Shown here in pieces: positions 41,544 to 50,368 of a DNA stretch of 64,000 nucleotides. The notes below the pieces were generated by a model. The model worked only from the letters and a program-made list of their open reading frames with translations, had not been told where the DNA came from and searched no databases. A program made the position numbers and the translations under genes. Origin of the DNA: JAAYRQ01 sp035647815 (lineage in GTDB: Bacteria > Bacillota > Syntrophomonadia > Syntrophomonadales > Syntrophomonadaceae); assembly GCA_035647815.1 (NCBI GenBank), contig DASRMR010000026.1:1-64000 (forward strand), in the 5' to 3' direction. Within the stretch, counting starts at the first letter, position 1; the number at the start of each line of letters is the position of its first letter.

Positions 41544-43133
41544 ATGAAAGATGAAATTACTAGTAAATACCTGGACCAACTCGAAGAACTATTAACCGAA
41601 GTACCAGATAAACTTGCAAGTAAATTAAGCTTCGATTTTACTAGCATTAATACTAACTATGATGATATTGATGATTATATATTAGAATTAAACCGTTTTT
41701 ATTATAAGACTTTTCATGAGAAATTTTTTCCCCATTACCGTAAAACTATAATAAATGAGACTGAAGAACTATTACAAATTAAACGAGATCAAGATATGCT
41801 CGTTCAAGATTTATTAGCTAACATTAAGCGTTATGCAAAACTCTACAACCAAGTGAAAATCGTAAATCGCTTGTTAGCCAATACTCGAGAAGATTTTAAC
41901 AATTCACTATATACTGTTTACCGAGAAAAAGAATACCAAAACACCGAGTTATTATACACCTTAAAAGAATTGCATAATCTTTTAAACAGTTTGCAAATCA
42001 TTTCTAATCTACTAACTGATATATATGATGATAAAGAACTTATAAATGCCATTAGGCTCTATCCTAATATGCCTCGTATGTTAGTGAAGATGTCGAAACT
42101 AATTCCGAGTGAAATTGGGATTATTAAAAGATTAATAATAAAATTAAATATAGTTTTGAAATTAATCCAAAGACTACAAGCTAGCAATATTAATAAAAAA
42201 ATAGTGCAAAGTATCTTAAGCGATCTTATAAGAGAAATCAATATTATAAATGCTGACCGGGTTTGGTCATCTATGCCTGAAGCTTTTAGAAAAGATTTTG
42301 ATTTTAAGGTGCGAATCTTCACTGAATTAATCTCCTCTTACCAGGAATTAAATAAACTCGAAGAAATTCGTAAGCTAGCACTTGAATATGAAAATGTTGT
42401 ACATAGTTTTCTAATCGTATTAGATGAAGGATTAGACTTTATAGAGAAAAATGATCCACGATATGGAAAAGCCTTGTTAGACAATGCTTTTGCTATTATA
42501 GATTTAGGCCGTGATTCTCTAGCGACATTAAACCATAATGTTACAGATATGAAAAGTTCTCTAGACCGTATTCAAGATAGTTTTACAAGTGCTGGTAATC
42601 CAGATTTTTCTTATCTAGCCAAAACGATTGATGAAATTCTTAATGATTACCAGATTCACTTTCAACAGTTATCACAAGATGAAGACCTAATGCAGATAAG
42701 CCCTTTAGCTAAGCAATTGAATAGACTGAATTTGGAGTTTTCTATGTTAGATCGACATTTACACTTATTGAAGGAAAAACATGAGTTTTCCAAACTTTTA
42801 GAAACCAGATATTTAGAAGTAATTAATATATTAGATTCCTATTTAAGCTTTACTAGTAATACTCGAGGAGATTTAGAGAGAATACTAGCTCCACGAAATT
42901 TAAGTAGAATATGGAAAGGTTTTAATGTGAAAATTGATCGTCTACCTACAGAGATAGGAAAAAGACTAATTCTAGATGATAAAGATATTCCAAAACAAGC
43001 ACCAATTACTAGACAAACAAGCCAGCTAGATACAAATGTAGTTCTTTATGAAGAAGGCGATATATTTATAATTACAGTCGATGAAATAACTACCTACGAA
43101 ATTCCGAAAATAATATTAGCACAGGAAGGTTAG
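41544..43133 (+). CDS. Unknown coiled-coil-rich protein C of the Hsp70-like cassette
   Basis: A 529-residue protein, almost entirely helical: repeated Leu/Ile-spaced acidic-basic heptads (for example ELLYTLKELHNLLNSLQIISNLL), suggesting long coiled coils up to about residue 450, then a short beta-rich tail (VVLYEEGDIFIITVDEITTYEIPKIILAQEG). No transmembrane segment. Directly abuts the previous gene and is 5 bases before the ATPase gene. No named family recognised. Confidence 0.7.
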   Translation: MKDEITSKYLDQLEELLTEVPDKLASKLSFDFTSINTNYDDIDDYILELNRFYYKTFHEKFFPHYRKTIINETEELLQIKRDQDMLVQDLLANIKRYAKLYNQVKIVNRLLANTREDFNNSLYTVYREKEYQNTELLYTLKELHNLLNSLQIISNLLTDIYDDKELINAIRLYPNMPRMLVKMSKLIPSEIGIIKRLIIKLNIVLKLIQRLQASNINKKIVQSILSDLIREINIINADRVWSSMPEAFRKDFDFKVRIFTELISSYQELNKLEEIRKLALEYENVVHSFLIVLDEGLDFIEKNDPRYGKALLDNAFAIIDLGRDSLATLNHNVTDMKSSLDRIQDSFTSAGNPDFSYLAKTIDEILNDYQIHFQQLSQDEDLMQISPLAKQLNRLNLEFSMLDRHLHLLKEKHEFSKLLETRYLEVINILDSYLSFTSNTRGDLERILAPRNLSRIWKGFNVKIDRLPTEIGKRLILDDKDIPKQAPITRQTSQLDTNVVLYEEGDIFIITVDEITTYEIPKIILAQEG

Positions 43134-43138
43134 ATTAA

Positions 43139-44536
43139 ATGCATTTAGCTATTGATTTTGGTACTTCTTATACACAGCTAGGTTATATGATAAATGGTTC
43201 TTTTGTAAGTTTAACTGATTCAAAAGGTATTCCTACTGTTTTTGCTTATATCCGCGATTCTGATGAGCTTGTTTTTGGCTATAATGCACTAAAAGTTGAA
43301 CATTTTTATTTTAAACATTATTTAAAAACCCCTCATCATTTTAAGGTGGGTAATTACACTTTATATGATATATTGTTTAACTATTTTTCATTCCTTAATG
43401 AAAATTTTATTCTTCCTCATAATCTAAACCTAGATACAGTTAACCTTTCTACACCTAACTATATCGGCATTAATGCTAAAAGGTTATTGATAAATTCATT
43501 GTCCCAAGTATTTAAAAACACAAAGATAAATTTAGTTCCCGAACCAGTTGCAGCAATAATAGGACAGACTATGGTCAATAAACATACCAGTTTAGATGGT
43601 GATATCTTAGTTATTGATATGGATGGTAGCTTGATTAATTTCAGTTTCCTCACCCTATTTAGTGATAGGCAAGAGATTATGATGGAATCTAGTTTTCAAG
43701 TAATCTTAGACGATTTTACTGAAATAGAAAAACTAAACCTGTTTTTAGATCAAAACATAAGAAATGAAGCTCGTAAATTAGGAATCTATAGTAATAATAT
43801 TTGGAAGCTAGACGATATTATATTAGTAGGAGAAAACTCCCATGATAAAGAAGTATACGAGTTTTTTAACAACTATTTTTCCCCTCTAAGAGTTACACTA
43901 GCTCAAGACGCCAACTTGAATATAGTTAAAGGACTTGCTACCTGGCCAGATAGCCCAGACATTGCCACTAAATTAATCTATCCTTTTGATTTTTACATAA
44001 AAAAATATAATACTGAATCTACTTCCTTCACTCTAGACCTTATCCCATTTGATACAGTTAATTTAGATTTAGATATCAAGGGTAAATACACTCTCTGTAG
44101 TTTACCATTGAAGTCACATTACAATTTATCTACTGATAAAAACCTAGTTAAATTTATGATTTATGAGATTTCAAAAGATACTCCCGTGGAAGATATAGAA
44201 ATGTTTTCAGGAGAAGAAATTGAAGTACAAGTAGATTTAAGTAATGATGAATTGATAGATTTTATAGATATTGAGTTTGATCTTTATAATTGGGAATTGA
44301 TGGTTTCATATACACAAGCTAATTATGAGGTTAACAAAACTGACAGTTTTGATAATTACTTAGTTGGTCAAAACCTAGCTTGGTTAGATTTTGCTGAAGA
44401 TATATATAATCAAGAGCTTAAAACTGATCTGGAACTTTTTTTAAACAACACTGATATAAGCTCAGAATTAACTTTAGATGAGCATCTAGAACTAGTTAAA
44501 TTTAAGTTATTAGCCTTATTACAATATATCTCATGA
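43139..44536 (+). CDS. Divergent Hsp70-like ATPase
   Basis: A 465-residue actin/Hsp70-fold protein. Phosphate-1 AIDFGTSYTQLGYM (residues 4-17); the VNLSTPNYIGINAKR block (101-115) parallels the DnaK VTVPAYFNDAQRQ segment; connect-1 VPEPVAAIIG (133-142); phosphate-2 VIDMDGSLINFSFL (158-171), degenerate against DLGGGTFD; adenosine region IILVGENSHDKEVYEF (227-242). After about 285 a beta-rich region then helices may match a shrunken substrate-binding part. It is shorter than DnaK (about 610). Not DnaK itself; the client or partner is likely among the preceding three proteins. Confidence 0.82.
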   Translation: MHLAIDFGTSYTQLGYMINGSFVSLTDSKGIPTVFAYIRDSDELVFGYNALKVEHFYFKHYLKTPHHFKVGNYTLYDILFNYFSFLNENFILPHNLNLDTVNLSTPNYIGINAKRLLINSLSQVFKNTKINLVPEPVAAIIGQTMVNKHTSLDGDILVIDMDGSLINFSFLTLFSDRQEIMMESSFQVILDDFTEIEKLNLFLDQNIRNEARKLGIYSNNIWKLDDIILVGENSHDKEVYEFFNNYFSPLRVTLAQDANLNIVKGLATWPDSPDIATKLIYPFDFYIKKYNTESTSFTLDLIPFDTVNLDLDIKGKYTLCSLPLKSHYNLSTDKNLVKFMIYEISKDTPVEDIEMFSGEEIEVQVDLSNDELIDFIDIEFDLYNWELMVSYTQANYEVNKTDSFDNYLVGQNLAWLDFAEDIYNQELKTDLELFLNNTDISSELTLDEHLELVKFKLLALLQYIS

Positions 44537-44564
44537 TTTTTTAATATAGAAAGGGGTAATTTTT

Positions 44565-45365
44565 ATGACGGTAACTTTTGCACTTCACCCTGCAGCATCT
44601 AAACATCTCATTGCACAAGCTGTAACGACTATGCCCGAAGTTAAAGCCGCTTTTAATCATGGCAAAATAATCATAGGTGCAGGCACTTCTAATTTAGAAA
44701 TAGCCTCAATGTTGCTTAACAGATCATTCGAACCTAAGGAAGATTATATTGCAGGTCTAATTGCAGAGCAAGTAGCATGCATAACTGATCCTAGTGTCCG
44801 TAAATTATGGTGTATTGAGAACGGCAAGTTGATCGATGTCGACTGGGTGGAGTTTTTATATTCCTTTGGCAAAGATGATGTTTTTATTAAAGGTGCTAAT
44901 GCAGTAGACCCTTTTGGAAATGTGGGGATACTTTTAGCCAATCCTGTAGGTGGAACTATCGGTAAAAGTATTGGCACTATAAAATCAAGAGGGATAAACT
45001 TAATCTGTCCAGTCGGATTAGAAAAACTTATTCCTTCTTGTATAGAAGCAGAAAAGACGATGGGCATATATAAAACTCCGATTAGATTAGGTATGCAAAT
45101 TGGATATATGGCTGTAACTAACAGTAATTTAGTAACTGAAATACAAAGCCTGAAAATGTTATTCGGGGTCGATGCATCTATAATCGCCGCAGGCGGAGTT
45201 ACTGGTATGGAAGGTTCAGTAGTCCTAAGAGCTCAATGTGAAAGCGAAAAACAAGCTGAAGAAATACTTCAGTTAGTTAAAAAAGCTAATAAAATAAAGC
45301 CTTTAAAGGTTGTTAAGAGAAAATGCTCTGAATGTGAAAATCCCTGCTTTTTTAATAACAGATAA
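44565..45365 (+). CDS. Conserved hypothetical protein with C-terminal cysteine cluster
   Basis: A 266-residue cytosolic protein. IIIGAGTSNLEIASMLL near 35-52 and GANAVDPFGNVGILLANPVGGTIGKS (about 110-135) suggest a Rossmann-like or NagB/RpiA-like fold, but I do not recognise it. The end reads CSECENPCFF (Cys about 254, 257, 261), a possible metal site. RBS AAAGGGG. It is 28 bases after the Hsp70-like gene, and a terminator follows. Confidence 0.6.
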   Translation: MTVTFALHPAASKHLIAQAVTTMPEVKAAFNHGKIIIGAGTSNLEIASMLLNRSFEPKEDYIAGLIAEQVACITDPSVRKLWCIENGKLIDVDWVEFLYSFGKDDVFIKGANAVDPFGNVGILLANPVGGTIGKSIGTIKSRGINLICPVGLEKLIPSCIEAEKTMGIYKTPIRLGMQIGYMAVTNSNLVTEIQSLKMLFGVDASIIAAGGVTGMEGSVVLRAQCESEKQAEEILQLVKKANKIKPLKVVKRKCSECENPCFFNNR

Positions 45366-45372
45366 TTTCCAC

Positions 45373-45405
45373 AGCAAGGGAACACTTTTTTTGCTATCCC
45401 TTGCT
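45373..45405 (+). terminator. Terminator after the forward operon
   Basis: 9-bp stem AGCAAGGGA/TCCCTTGCT with a 15-base T-rich loop and a TTTATTT tail. It ends against the MerR gene stop; convergent. Confidence 0.7.
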
Positions 45406-45903
45406 TTATTTGCCTACTAAACGTGAAAACCAAGTTTTATTTTTACCTTCTTGTTCATTTTTCCATAAGGTCAAAAATTCATCTACTTTCTTTTCTCTTT
45501 CCAGATTACGTCGATCTACTTTTTCTTCTAAACTTTTTACTTTTTCTACTAAAGCCTGGTTGTTATTCAACATTTGATCATTTTGCTCTACTATCCTATG
45601 AACTACTGATAATACTTCTAGCAATTCTACATTTAGGCTACTTTCTCTTATCGGTGTTATTCCCGTTTCTTCATTTTGCTCTACATTATCTAAGGCCATT
45701 TTTATTGCAGTAGTATTCAAACCCTTATCCTTTAACTGAATAATAAGTCTAAATGTATCTAAATCAGATTCAGCATATAATCTATCACCCCGTTCATCCC
45801 GCTTAATTCTTAACTTCAGACTATTTTCGAGGTACCGTAAAGTATGCTGTTCTACCTTTAATATTTCAGATACTTCACCAATTTTATAAAATCTTTCATT
45901 CAT
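45406..45903 (-). CDS. MerR-family regulator
   Basis: A 165-residue protein with an N-terminal MerR-type winged helix (FYKIGEVSEILKVEQHTLRYLENSL, about 5-30, through about 75) and a helical tail (about 95-150, ELLEVLSVVHRIVEQNDQMLNNNQALVEKVKSLEEKV) for dimerisation. No cysteine ligand set for metals. The tail is acidic/basic coiled coil and ends with FSRLVGK. Strong GGAGG start. Possible target is the flanking region with TATCAAGTTA direct repeats. Confidence 0.87.
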   Translation of the reverse strand: MNERFYKIGEVSEILKVEQHTLRYLENSLKLRIKRDERGDRLYAESDLDTFRLIIQLKDKGLNTTAIKMALDNVEQNEETGITPIRESSLNVELLEVLSVVHRIVEQNDQMLNNNQALVEKVKSLEEKVDRRNLEREKKVDEFLTLWKNEQEGKNKTWFSRLVGK

Positions 45904-46119
45904 TTTGTAACCTTTCCCTCCTCTACTTCATAAGTTGTTATTAGGTAAACGATAAAGCTTAAATCTCCACTATTCCAAGGTTTTCAACTTGACACTAGTT
46001 TGTTAAGTATTTGTTAGGCAAAATTTCTTATCAAGTTAAGTATCAAGTTACTTGTAAACTTTATTGTAAACCTACACTTTCCCTTCCTTAATATTGGGCT
46101 CATTATTACTATATGAGCT
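45904..46119. promoter_or_regulatory. MerR upstream region with repeated TATCAAGTTA motif
   Basis: About 215 bases. Two copies of TATCAAGTTA at 12-base period (46029-46050), a palindrome CAAG-TTA-CTTG (46044-46054) overlapping the second, and GTAAAC repeated at 46054-46071. TTGACA occurs at 45989 on the plus strand without a good -10. This looks like an autoregulatory operator of the MerR protein. Confidence 0.45.
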
Positions 46120-46147
46120 AACCGTCCGAATAGGACGGTTCTTTTTT
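46098..46147 (+). terminator. Tandem hairpins ending in a forward terminator with no gene upstream
   Basis: First GCTCAT/ATGAGC (46098-46103 with 46113-46118), then the strong AACCGTCC/GGACGGTT (46120-46140) with CTTTTTTT. It terminates a plus-strand transcript, although both flanking genes are on the minus strand. Confidence 0.8.
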
Positions 46148-46160
46148 TCCAAAATATACA

Positions 46161-46189
46161 AAAGGGTAGAAACCGAAGTTCTACCCTTT
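46161..46189 (-). terminator. Terminator of the first acyl-CoA dehydrogenase gene
   Basis: 11-bp stem AAAGGGTAGAA/TTCTACCCTTT with loop of seven and T-rich minus-strand tail. Lies 40 bases past the gene stop. Confidence 0.85.
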
Positions 46190-46228
46190 CAAGTTAGCTA
46201 ATTATTAAGTTGAGAATTGTATTTATAA

Positions 46229-48118
46229 CTAATAATCAAATGCTTCTAAAGGAACATCTAATACTGATGTGTCACCATCTTTTACTATATTTGCTACCAT
46301 CATCACATTAGGCACTACATTTCTTAAAAAATATTTGGCTGACATCACTTTGCCGACATAAAAATTATAGTCAAAATGTTCTTTGCCTACCTCATGAGCC
46401 TTTTGTAAAGCTACTACTGCCTGATCTAAAATACATCTTCCCCCATATAGTTGTGCAGTAGCAGTTAAAATCCGCCGTGCAAATAATGGCATCATTTCCA
46501 TCCTTTTATCGGCAAAATATTTACCGATAGAATTTTGAATCTCACTATATGCACCTAAAGCCTCACCAAATACAGCAAATTCCTTATTTAAGGTAAGGTC
46601 AATCCCTGACTCTTCTTCAGTAGTTGCAGCAACTTCCTGAAGAACTTCTAACTCTTTATTAGCTTCATAAAAATCACGCATTTCCTGCATAAAATCAGCA
46701 AAAAGCTGACCTTTACCCATCGTCCATTTACGCCCGATTAAATCCATAGATTGAATATAGTTAGTCCCTTCCCATATCGAATAGATTTTAACATCACGAG
46801 CAATCTGAGCTACAGGATATTCTTCACAATATCCATATCCACCATAAGCTTGGATAGCCTCACCGATTAACCACCATGCCTCATCAGTAGGGTACGCTTT
46901 GCATAGAGGAGTAGTAATCTCTACTAATGCATTAGCCTTTTCCCTTACCTTAGAATCTGGGTCATGTTGACGAACATCAAAAGCCAAATAAGCTCTATAT
47001 AGCATCGCTCTCATCGCTTCGATATGAGCTTTACCCATCAATAAAGTCCTTTTTATATCTTCGTGATTTATAATGTTTACTCTATCACCTTTTGGATCTG
47101 TAAGCAGCTTACCTTGAATTCTGTCTTTACAATAATCTCGAGCATTATAAAAAGCATTAGCAAGACATGCTATGCCCAGAAGGCCAGTTGCCATGCGAGC
47201 ACCATTCATCATTTGGAACATTTGCTTCATACCTTCGCCTTTGCCTTCGTTTTCTAAAGGATTAACACCTAATAACCAGCCCCGGCAATTATTTTCATCA
47301 CCAAAACTAAGTGAGGCAGTAACAGAGCCGTATTGTCCTAACTTATGTTCAATACCAGTTAAAACTACATCATTGTCTTCTAATGACCCATCCTCATTAA
47401 CCCAATATTTAGGCACCACAAATAAAGATATACCCCTAGTACCTGCAGCAGCACCCTCTACTCTAGCTAAAAATAAATGAACCAAATTATCGGTGAAATC
47501 ATTATCCCCACCAGTAATAAAGATTTTATTGCCTTTTATCTTAAATATTCTCTCATTATCTGTGGGATAAGCCTTAGACAGAATATCTCCTACATCTGTG
47601 CCAGCAGTCGGTTCCGTAAGGCACATAGTTCCACCCCAAGTTCCATCCATCATTTTAGGCAGAAACATTTCTTTTAAATCTTCAGTACCAAAACTTTGTA
47701 TTAAACCAGCTGAGCCATTAGTTAATTCAACATAAGGGCCAAAAGAAGGATTTGCTGCCCCAAACAATTCCCATACTGCACTATACAATATATGCGGCAG
47801 TACCATAGCATCTTCTGAATCATCAAAATTGCTAGTGCCCCATCCTTCACTTTGCAACTTTTTATAAAGTGCTCCAAAGGTAGGTGGGGTAACAACCTTG
47901 CCATTTTCAAATCTACAGGGGTTATTTTCCCCATCCTCATTTGAAGGTTCGATTAACTCTTTAGCCATTTTCAAACATGGATCTAAAATTGAATCAATAT
48001 CTTCTTTAGAATAATATTCATTAAACCTCGAATAATTAAAAACTTGTTCTGTCGGTAACCATTCTTTTAAAATAAACTTTAAATCCCTAGTATTAAGATA
48101 AGCAAAATTTGCAGACAT
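46229..48118 (-). CDS. Acyl-CoA dehydrogenase (long, DmdC-like group), paralog 1
   Basis: A 629-residue FAD acyl-CoA dehydrogenase of the roughly 600-residue class that includes 3-methylmercaptopropionyl-CoA dehydrogenase. Signature: LNTRDLKFILKEWL at the start, MCLTEPTAGTDVGDILSKAYP (about 165-185), GNKIFITGGDNDFTDNLVHLFLARVEG, MMNGARMATGL, and YGGYGYCEEYPVAQIARDVKIYSIWEGTNYIQ near 430-460. Oxidises an acyl-CoA to the enoyl-CoA, passing electrons to an ETF-type acceptor. No CoA-ligase, hydratase or ETF genes are beside it. ATG after GGAGGG. Confidence 0.93.
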   Translation of the reverse strand: MSANFAYLNTRDLKFILKEWLPTEQVFNYSRFNEYYSKEDIDSILDPCLKMAKELIEPSNEDGENNPCRFENGKVVTPPTFGALYKKLQSEGWGTSNFDDSEDAMVLPHILYSAVWELFGAANPSFGPYVELTNGSAGLIQSFGTEDLKEMFLPKMMDGTWGGTMCLTEPTAGTDVGDILSKAYPTDNERIFKIKGNKIFITGGDNDFTDNLVHLFLARVEGAAAGTRGISLFVVPKYWVNEDGSLEDNDVVLTGIEHKLGQYGSVTASLSFGDENNCRGWLLGVNPLENEGKGEGMKQMFQMMNGARMATGLLGIACLANAFYNARDYCKDRIQGKLLTDPKGDRVNIINHEDIKRTLLMGKAHIEAMRAMLYRAYLAFDVRQHDPDSKVREKANALVEITTPLCKAYPTDEAWWLIGEAIQAYGGYGYCEEYPVAQIARDVKIYSIWEGTNYIQSMDLIGRKWTMGKGQLFADFMQEMRDFYEANKELEVLQEVAATTEEESGIDLTLNKEFAVFGEALGAYSEIQNSIGKYFADKRMEMMPLFARRILTATAQLYGGRCILDQAVVALQKAHEVGKEHFDYNFYVGKVMSAKYFLRNVVPNVMMVANIVKDGDTSVLDVPLEAFDY

Positions 48119-48474
48119 ATTTTACACCCTCCATTTTCATTTAGAAGGCCCCCTCGGTGTGTTTTATTCCCCCCACACTTTTTGCAATTTTAATTACTGC
48201 GAAAGCCTTCCCCCAACTTTCTAAGCAATAAGTAATTTATTCCCTCCTAAATAACAAGTTTCTTAACCACCCCCTTATAAAATTATCAGTTCTTTGATAT
48301 TTCAGTTTTTCCATAAAATAATAGATAGACAAAACTAAAGAACTAATATCTCCAATCTTCTAACTAAGAATTCATATTTTATATTCTACTAGTTGGGTAT
48401 ATATACCTTTTTTTCAATAGTTTATCTTTTCACAAAATCGTAATCTAGCAACATTACTTATTTTTAGATAAAAA
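48119..48474 (-). promoter_or_regulatory. Leader of acyl-CoA dehydrogenase paralog 1
   Basis: About 360 bases without a gene. It contains a perfect 12-bp palindrome GGTATATATACC (48396-48407) and a repeat AGTTCTTT ... AAAGAACT (48286-48344) with an AGTTTT/AAAACT pair inside. A possible regulator site; promoter not clear. Confidence 0.4.
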
Positions 48475-48506
48475 AAACAGGGAATTATTTTAATAATCCC
48501 CTGTTT
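48475..48506 (-). terminator. Terminator of acyl-CoA dehydrogenase paralog 2
   Basis: Stem AAACAGGG...CCCCTGTTT with an inner AT helix ATTATT/AATAAT, bulged once; a T run follows on the minus strand. 30 bases past the gene stop. Confidence 0.78.
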
Positions 48507-48535
48507 GTATTCTATAATAAAGTTTAAAAACTAGT

Positions 48536-50368
48536 TTAGTACATTAAAAGTGCTTCTTCTTCTATATCTAAGACGGAAGTATCAGCTTCTTTAATTACCT
48601 CTAAAACTAAGAATATATTTGGTAAAATGTTTCTAGCAAAATACTTAGCAGCCATAACTTTACCATTATAGAATGCATAATCATGATGATCTTTACCTAA
48701 CTCATCTATCTTTTTCTGGGCAACAATAGCTTGCTCAAGTAATAGTTGTGTAACAGTTAGATCACCAGTAACATCAAGAATTCTAGTCGCATATAAAGGA
48801 ACCATATTCATTTTGCCTTCCCCAATGAAAGCACCCATTGTAGCCTGAATCTCTTTATAAGTAGCAACTGCTTTGGTTAATATTTCCATTTCTCTTTCTA
48901 ACCCAACTGCTTTAGCATTTTCGCTAGCAAAAATATCAATGTCAGCTAACCAGTCAGCAAATAAAGAACCTTGCCCCATCATCCATTTACGGCCTACTAA
49001 GTCCATAGCCTGAATGTAGTTAGTACCTTCCCATATAGAATAAATCTTTACATCACGAGCTAATTCAGCAATAGGATATTCCTCAGAATAGCCATTACCA
49101 CCAAGTACCTGCATAGCTTCGGCACATAGTTCCCACGCTCTATCAGAACAATAAGACTTAACTATCGGGGTAGCTACTTCTAATCTCGCCTTAGCACGTC
49201 TTTTTTCTTCTGGGTCAGTAGTATGTTTTTCTATATCCATGAACCAATAAGTTTTAAATATTAAAGCTCTCATTCCTTCTATATAAGCTTTAAGGTCTAA
49301 CAACATTCTTCTTACATCTTCATGTTTAATAATGGTTAAACGGTCTGATTTAGGATCAGTAATAGGACGACCCTGAATTCTTTCAGTAGCATAATCAGCT
49401 GCATTATGGAATGCTACAGCAGTTTCAGCTAAAGCTGCATGTCCAGTTTCCATTCTAGCTCCGTTCATCATCTGGAACATCTGTGACATACCTTGGGCTC
49501 TACCTTCTTCATTCGGTGGATCACCTAATAAATAGCCAAGACAGTTGTTTTCATCACCGAAAGACATGACACAAGTAGCTGAACCTTTAATCCCCATCTT
49601 GTCTTCGATACCAACACAATGCACATCATTAGGGTTAGTCATATTACCATCAGCATCTACCCATACTTTAGGCACTACAAATAAAGAAATACCTCTAGTA
49701 CCTGGTTGTGCACCTTCTACACGAGCTAATAATAAGTGAACTATATTCTCAGTAATATCTTGGTCTCCACCAGTAATAAAACATTTAGTACCTTTAATTT
49801 TATAAATACCTTCTTGATCAGTTGGATAAGCTCTACTTAAAATATCACCAACATCTGTACCAGCATTAGGCTCAGTCAAGCACATAGTACCTGCCCATTC
49901 ACCACTATACATTTTATCTTTAAATATTTCTTTTACCTTGTCACTTCCGAAACTTTGTACTAAACCAGCTGCTCCTGCAGTAGCAAGTATATAAGGCATA
50001 ACTGCTGCATTTGCACCTGCTGAATATTCTCCACACGCTCTAAACAAAGTACCAGGAAGAGCACCTTCACAATCATCATCTTCGTTACTTGCGCCCCAAC
50101 CATTTTCATTTAAAAACCAGTAAACATCTTTAAAGCTAGGTGGAACTGTAACTTTTCCGTCAGCAAAAGTCGCTTGGATAGTTTCCCCATCATCTCTAGT
50201 AGGTGCTACAACTTCTTTAGCAACCTTTAAAGCTTGCTCTAGGATCATGTCGATATCTTCTACGGCGTAATAATCTTTGTAAAAATCAAATGCTAAAACC
50301 TTTTCCATGTCTAACCATTCAGTAAGAATAAACTTATGATCTCTAGTTGAATATAAAAAATTAGATGC
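48536..50368 (-). CDS. Acyl-CoA dehydrogenase (long, DmdC-like group), paralog 2
   Basis: A 610-residue enzyme closely related to the one at 46229-48118: same start (ASNFLYSTRDHKFILTEWLDMEKVL), MCLTEPNAGTDVGDILSRAYP, KGTKCFITGGDQDITENIVHLLLARVEG, MMNGARMETGHAA, GGNGYSEEYPIAELARDVKIYSIWEGTNYIQ. A GTG start at 50368 is chosen: the upstream ATG (50386) sits in the GGGAGG site, and the GTG lines up with the paralog's ATG. Likely substrate range differs, not known. Confidence 0.93.
   Translation of the reverse strand, partial: ASNFLYSTRDHKFILTEWLDMEKVLAFDFYKDYYAVEDIDMILEQALKVAKEVVAPTRDDGETIQATFADGKVTVPPSFKDVYWFLNENGWGASNEDDDCEGALPGTLFRACGEYSAGANAAVMPYILATAGAAGLVQSFGSDKVKEIFKDKMYSGEWAGTMCLTEPNAGTDVGDILSRAYPTDQEGIYKIKGTKCFITGGDQDITENIVHLLLARVEGAQPGTRGISLFVVPKVWVDADGNMTNPNDVHCVGIEDKMGIKGSATCVMSFGDENNCLGYLLGDPPNEEGRAQGMSQMFQMMNGARMETGHAALAETAVAFHNAADYATERIQGRPITDPKSDRLTIIKHEDVRRMLLDLKAYIEGMRALIFKTYWFMDIEKHTTDPEEKRRAKARLEVATPIVKSYCSDRAWELCAEAMQVLGGNGYSEEYPIAELARDVKIYSIWEGTNYIQAMDLVGRKWMMGQGSLFADWLADIDIFASENAKAVGLEREMEILTKAVATYKEIQATMGAFIGEGKMNMVPLYATRILDVTGDLTVTQLLLEQAIVAQKKIDELGKDHHDYAFYNGKVMAAKYFARNILPNIFLVLEVIKEADTSVLDIEEEALLMY

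Noticed and set aside
43139..44536. Naming this protein DnaK
   Set aside because: Too short, phosphate-2 motif degenerate, no grpE or dnaJ neighbours; only the fold is similar.
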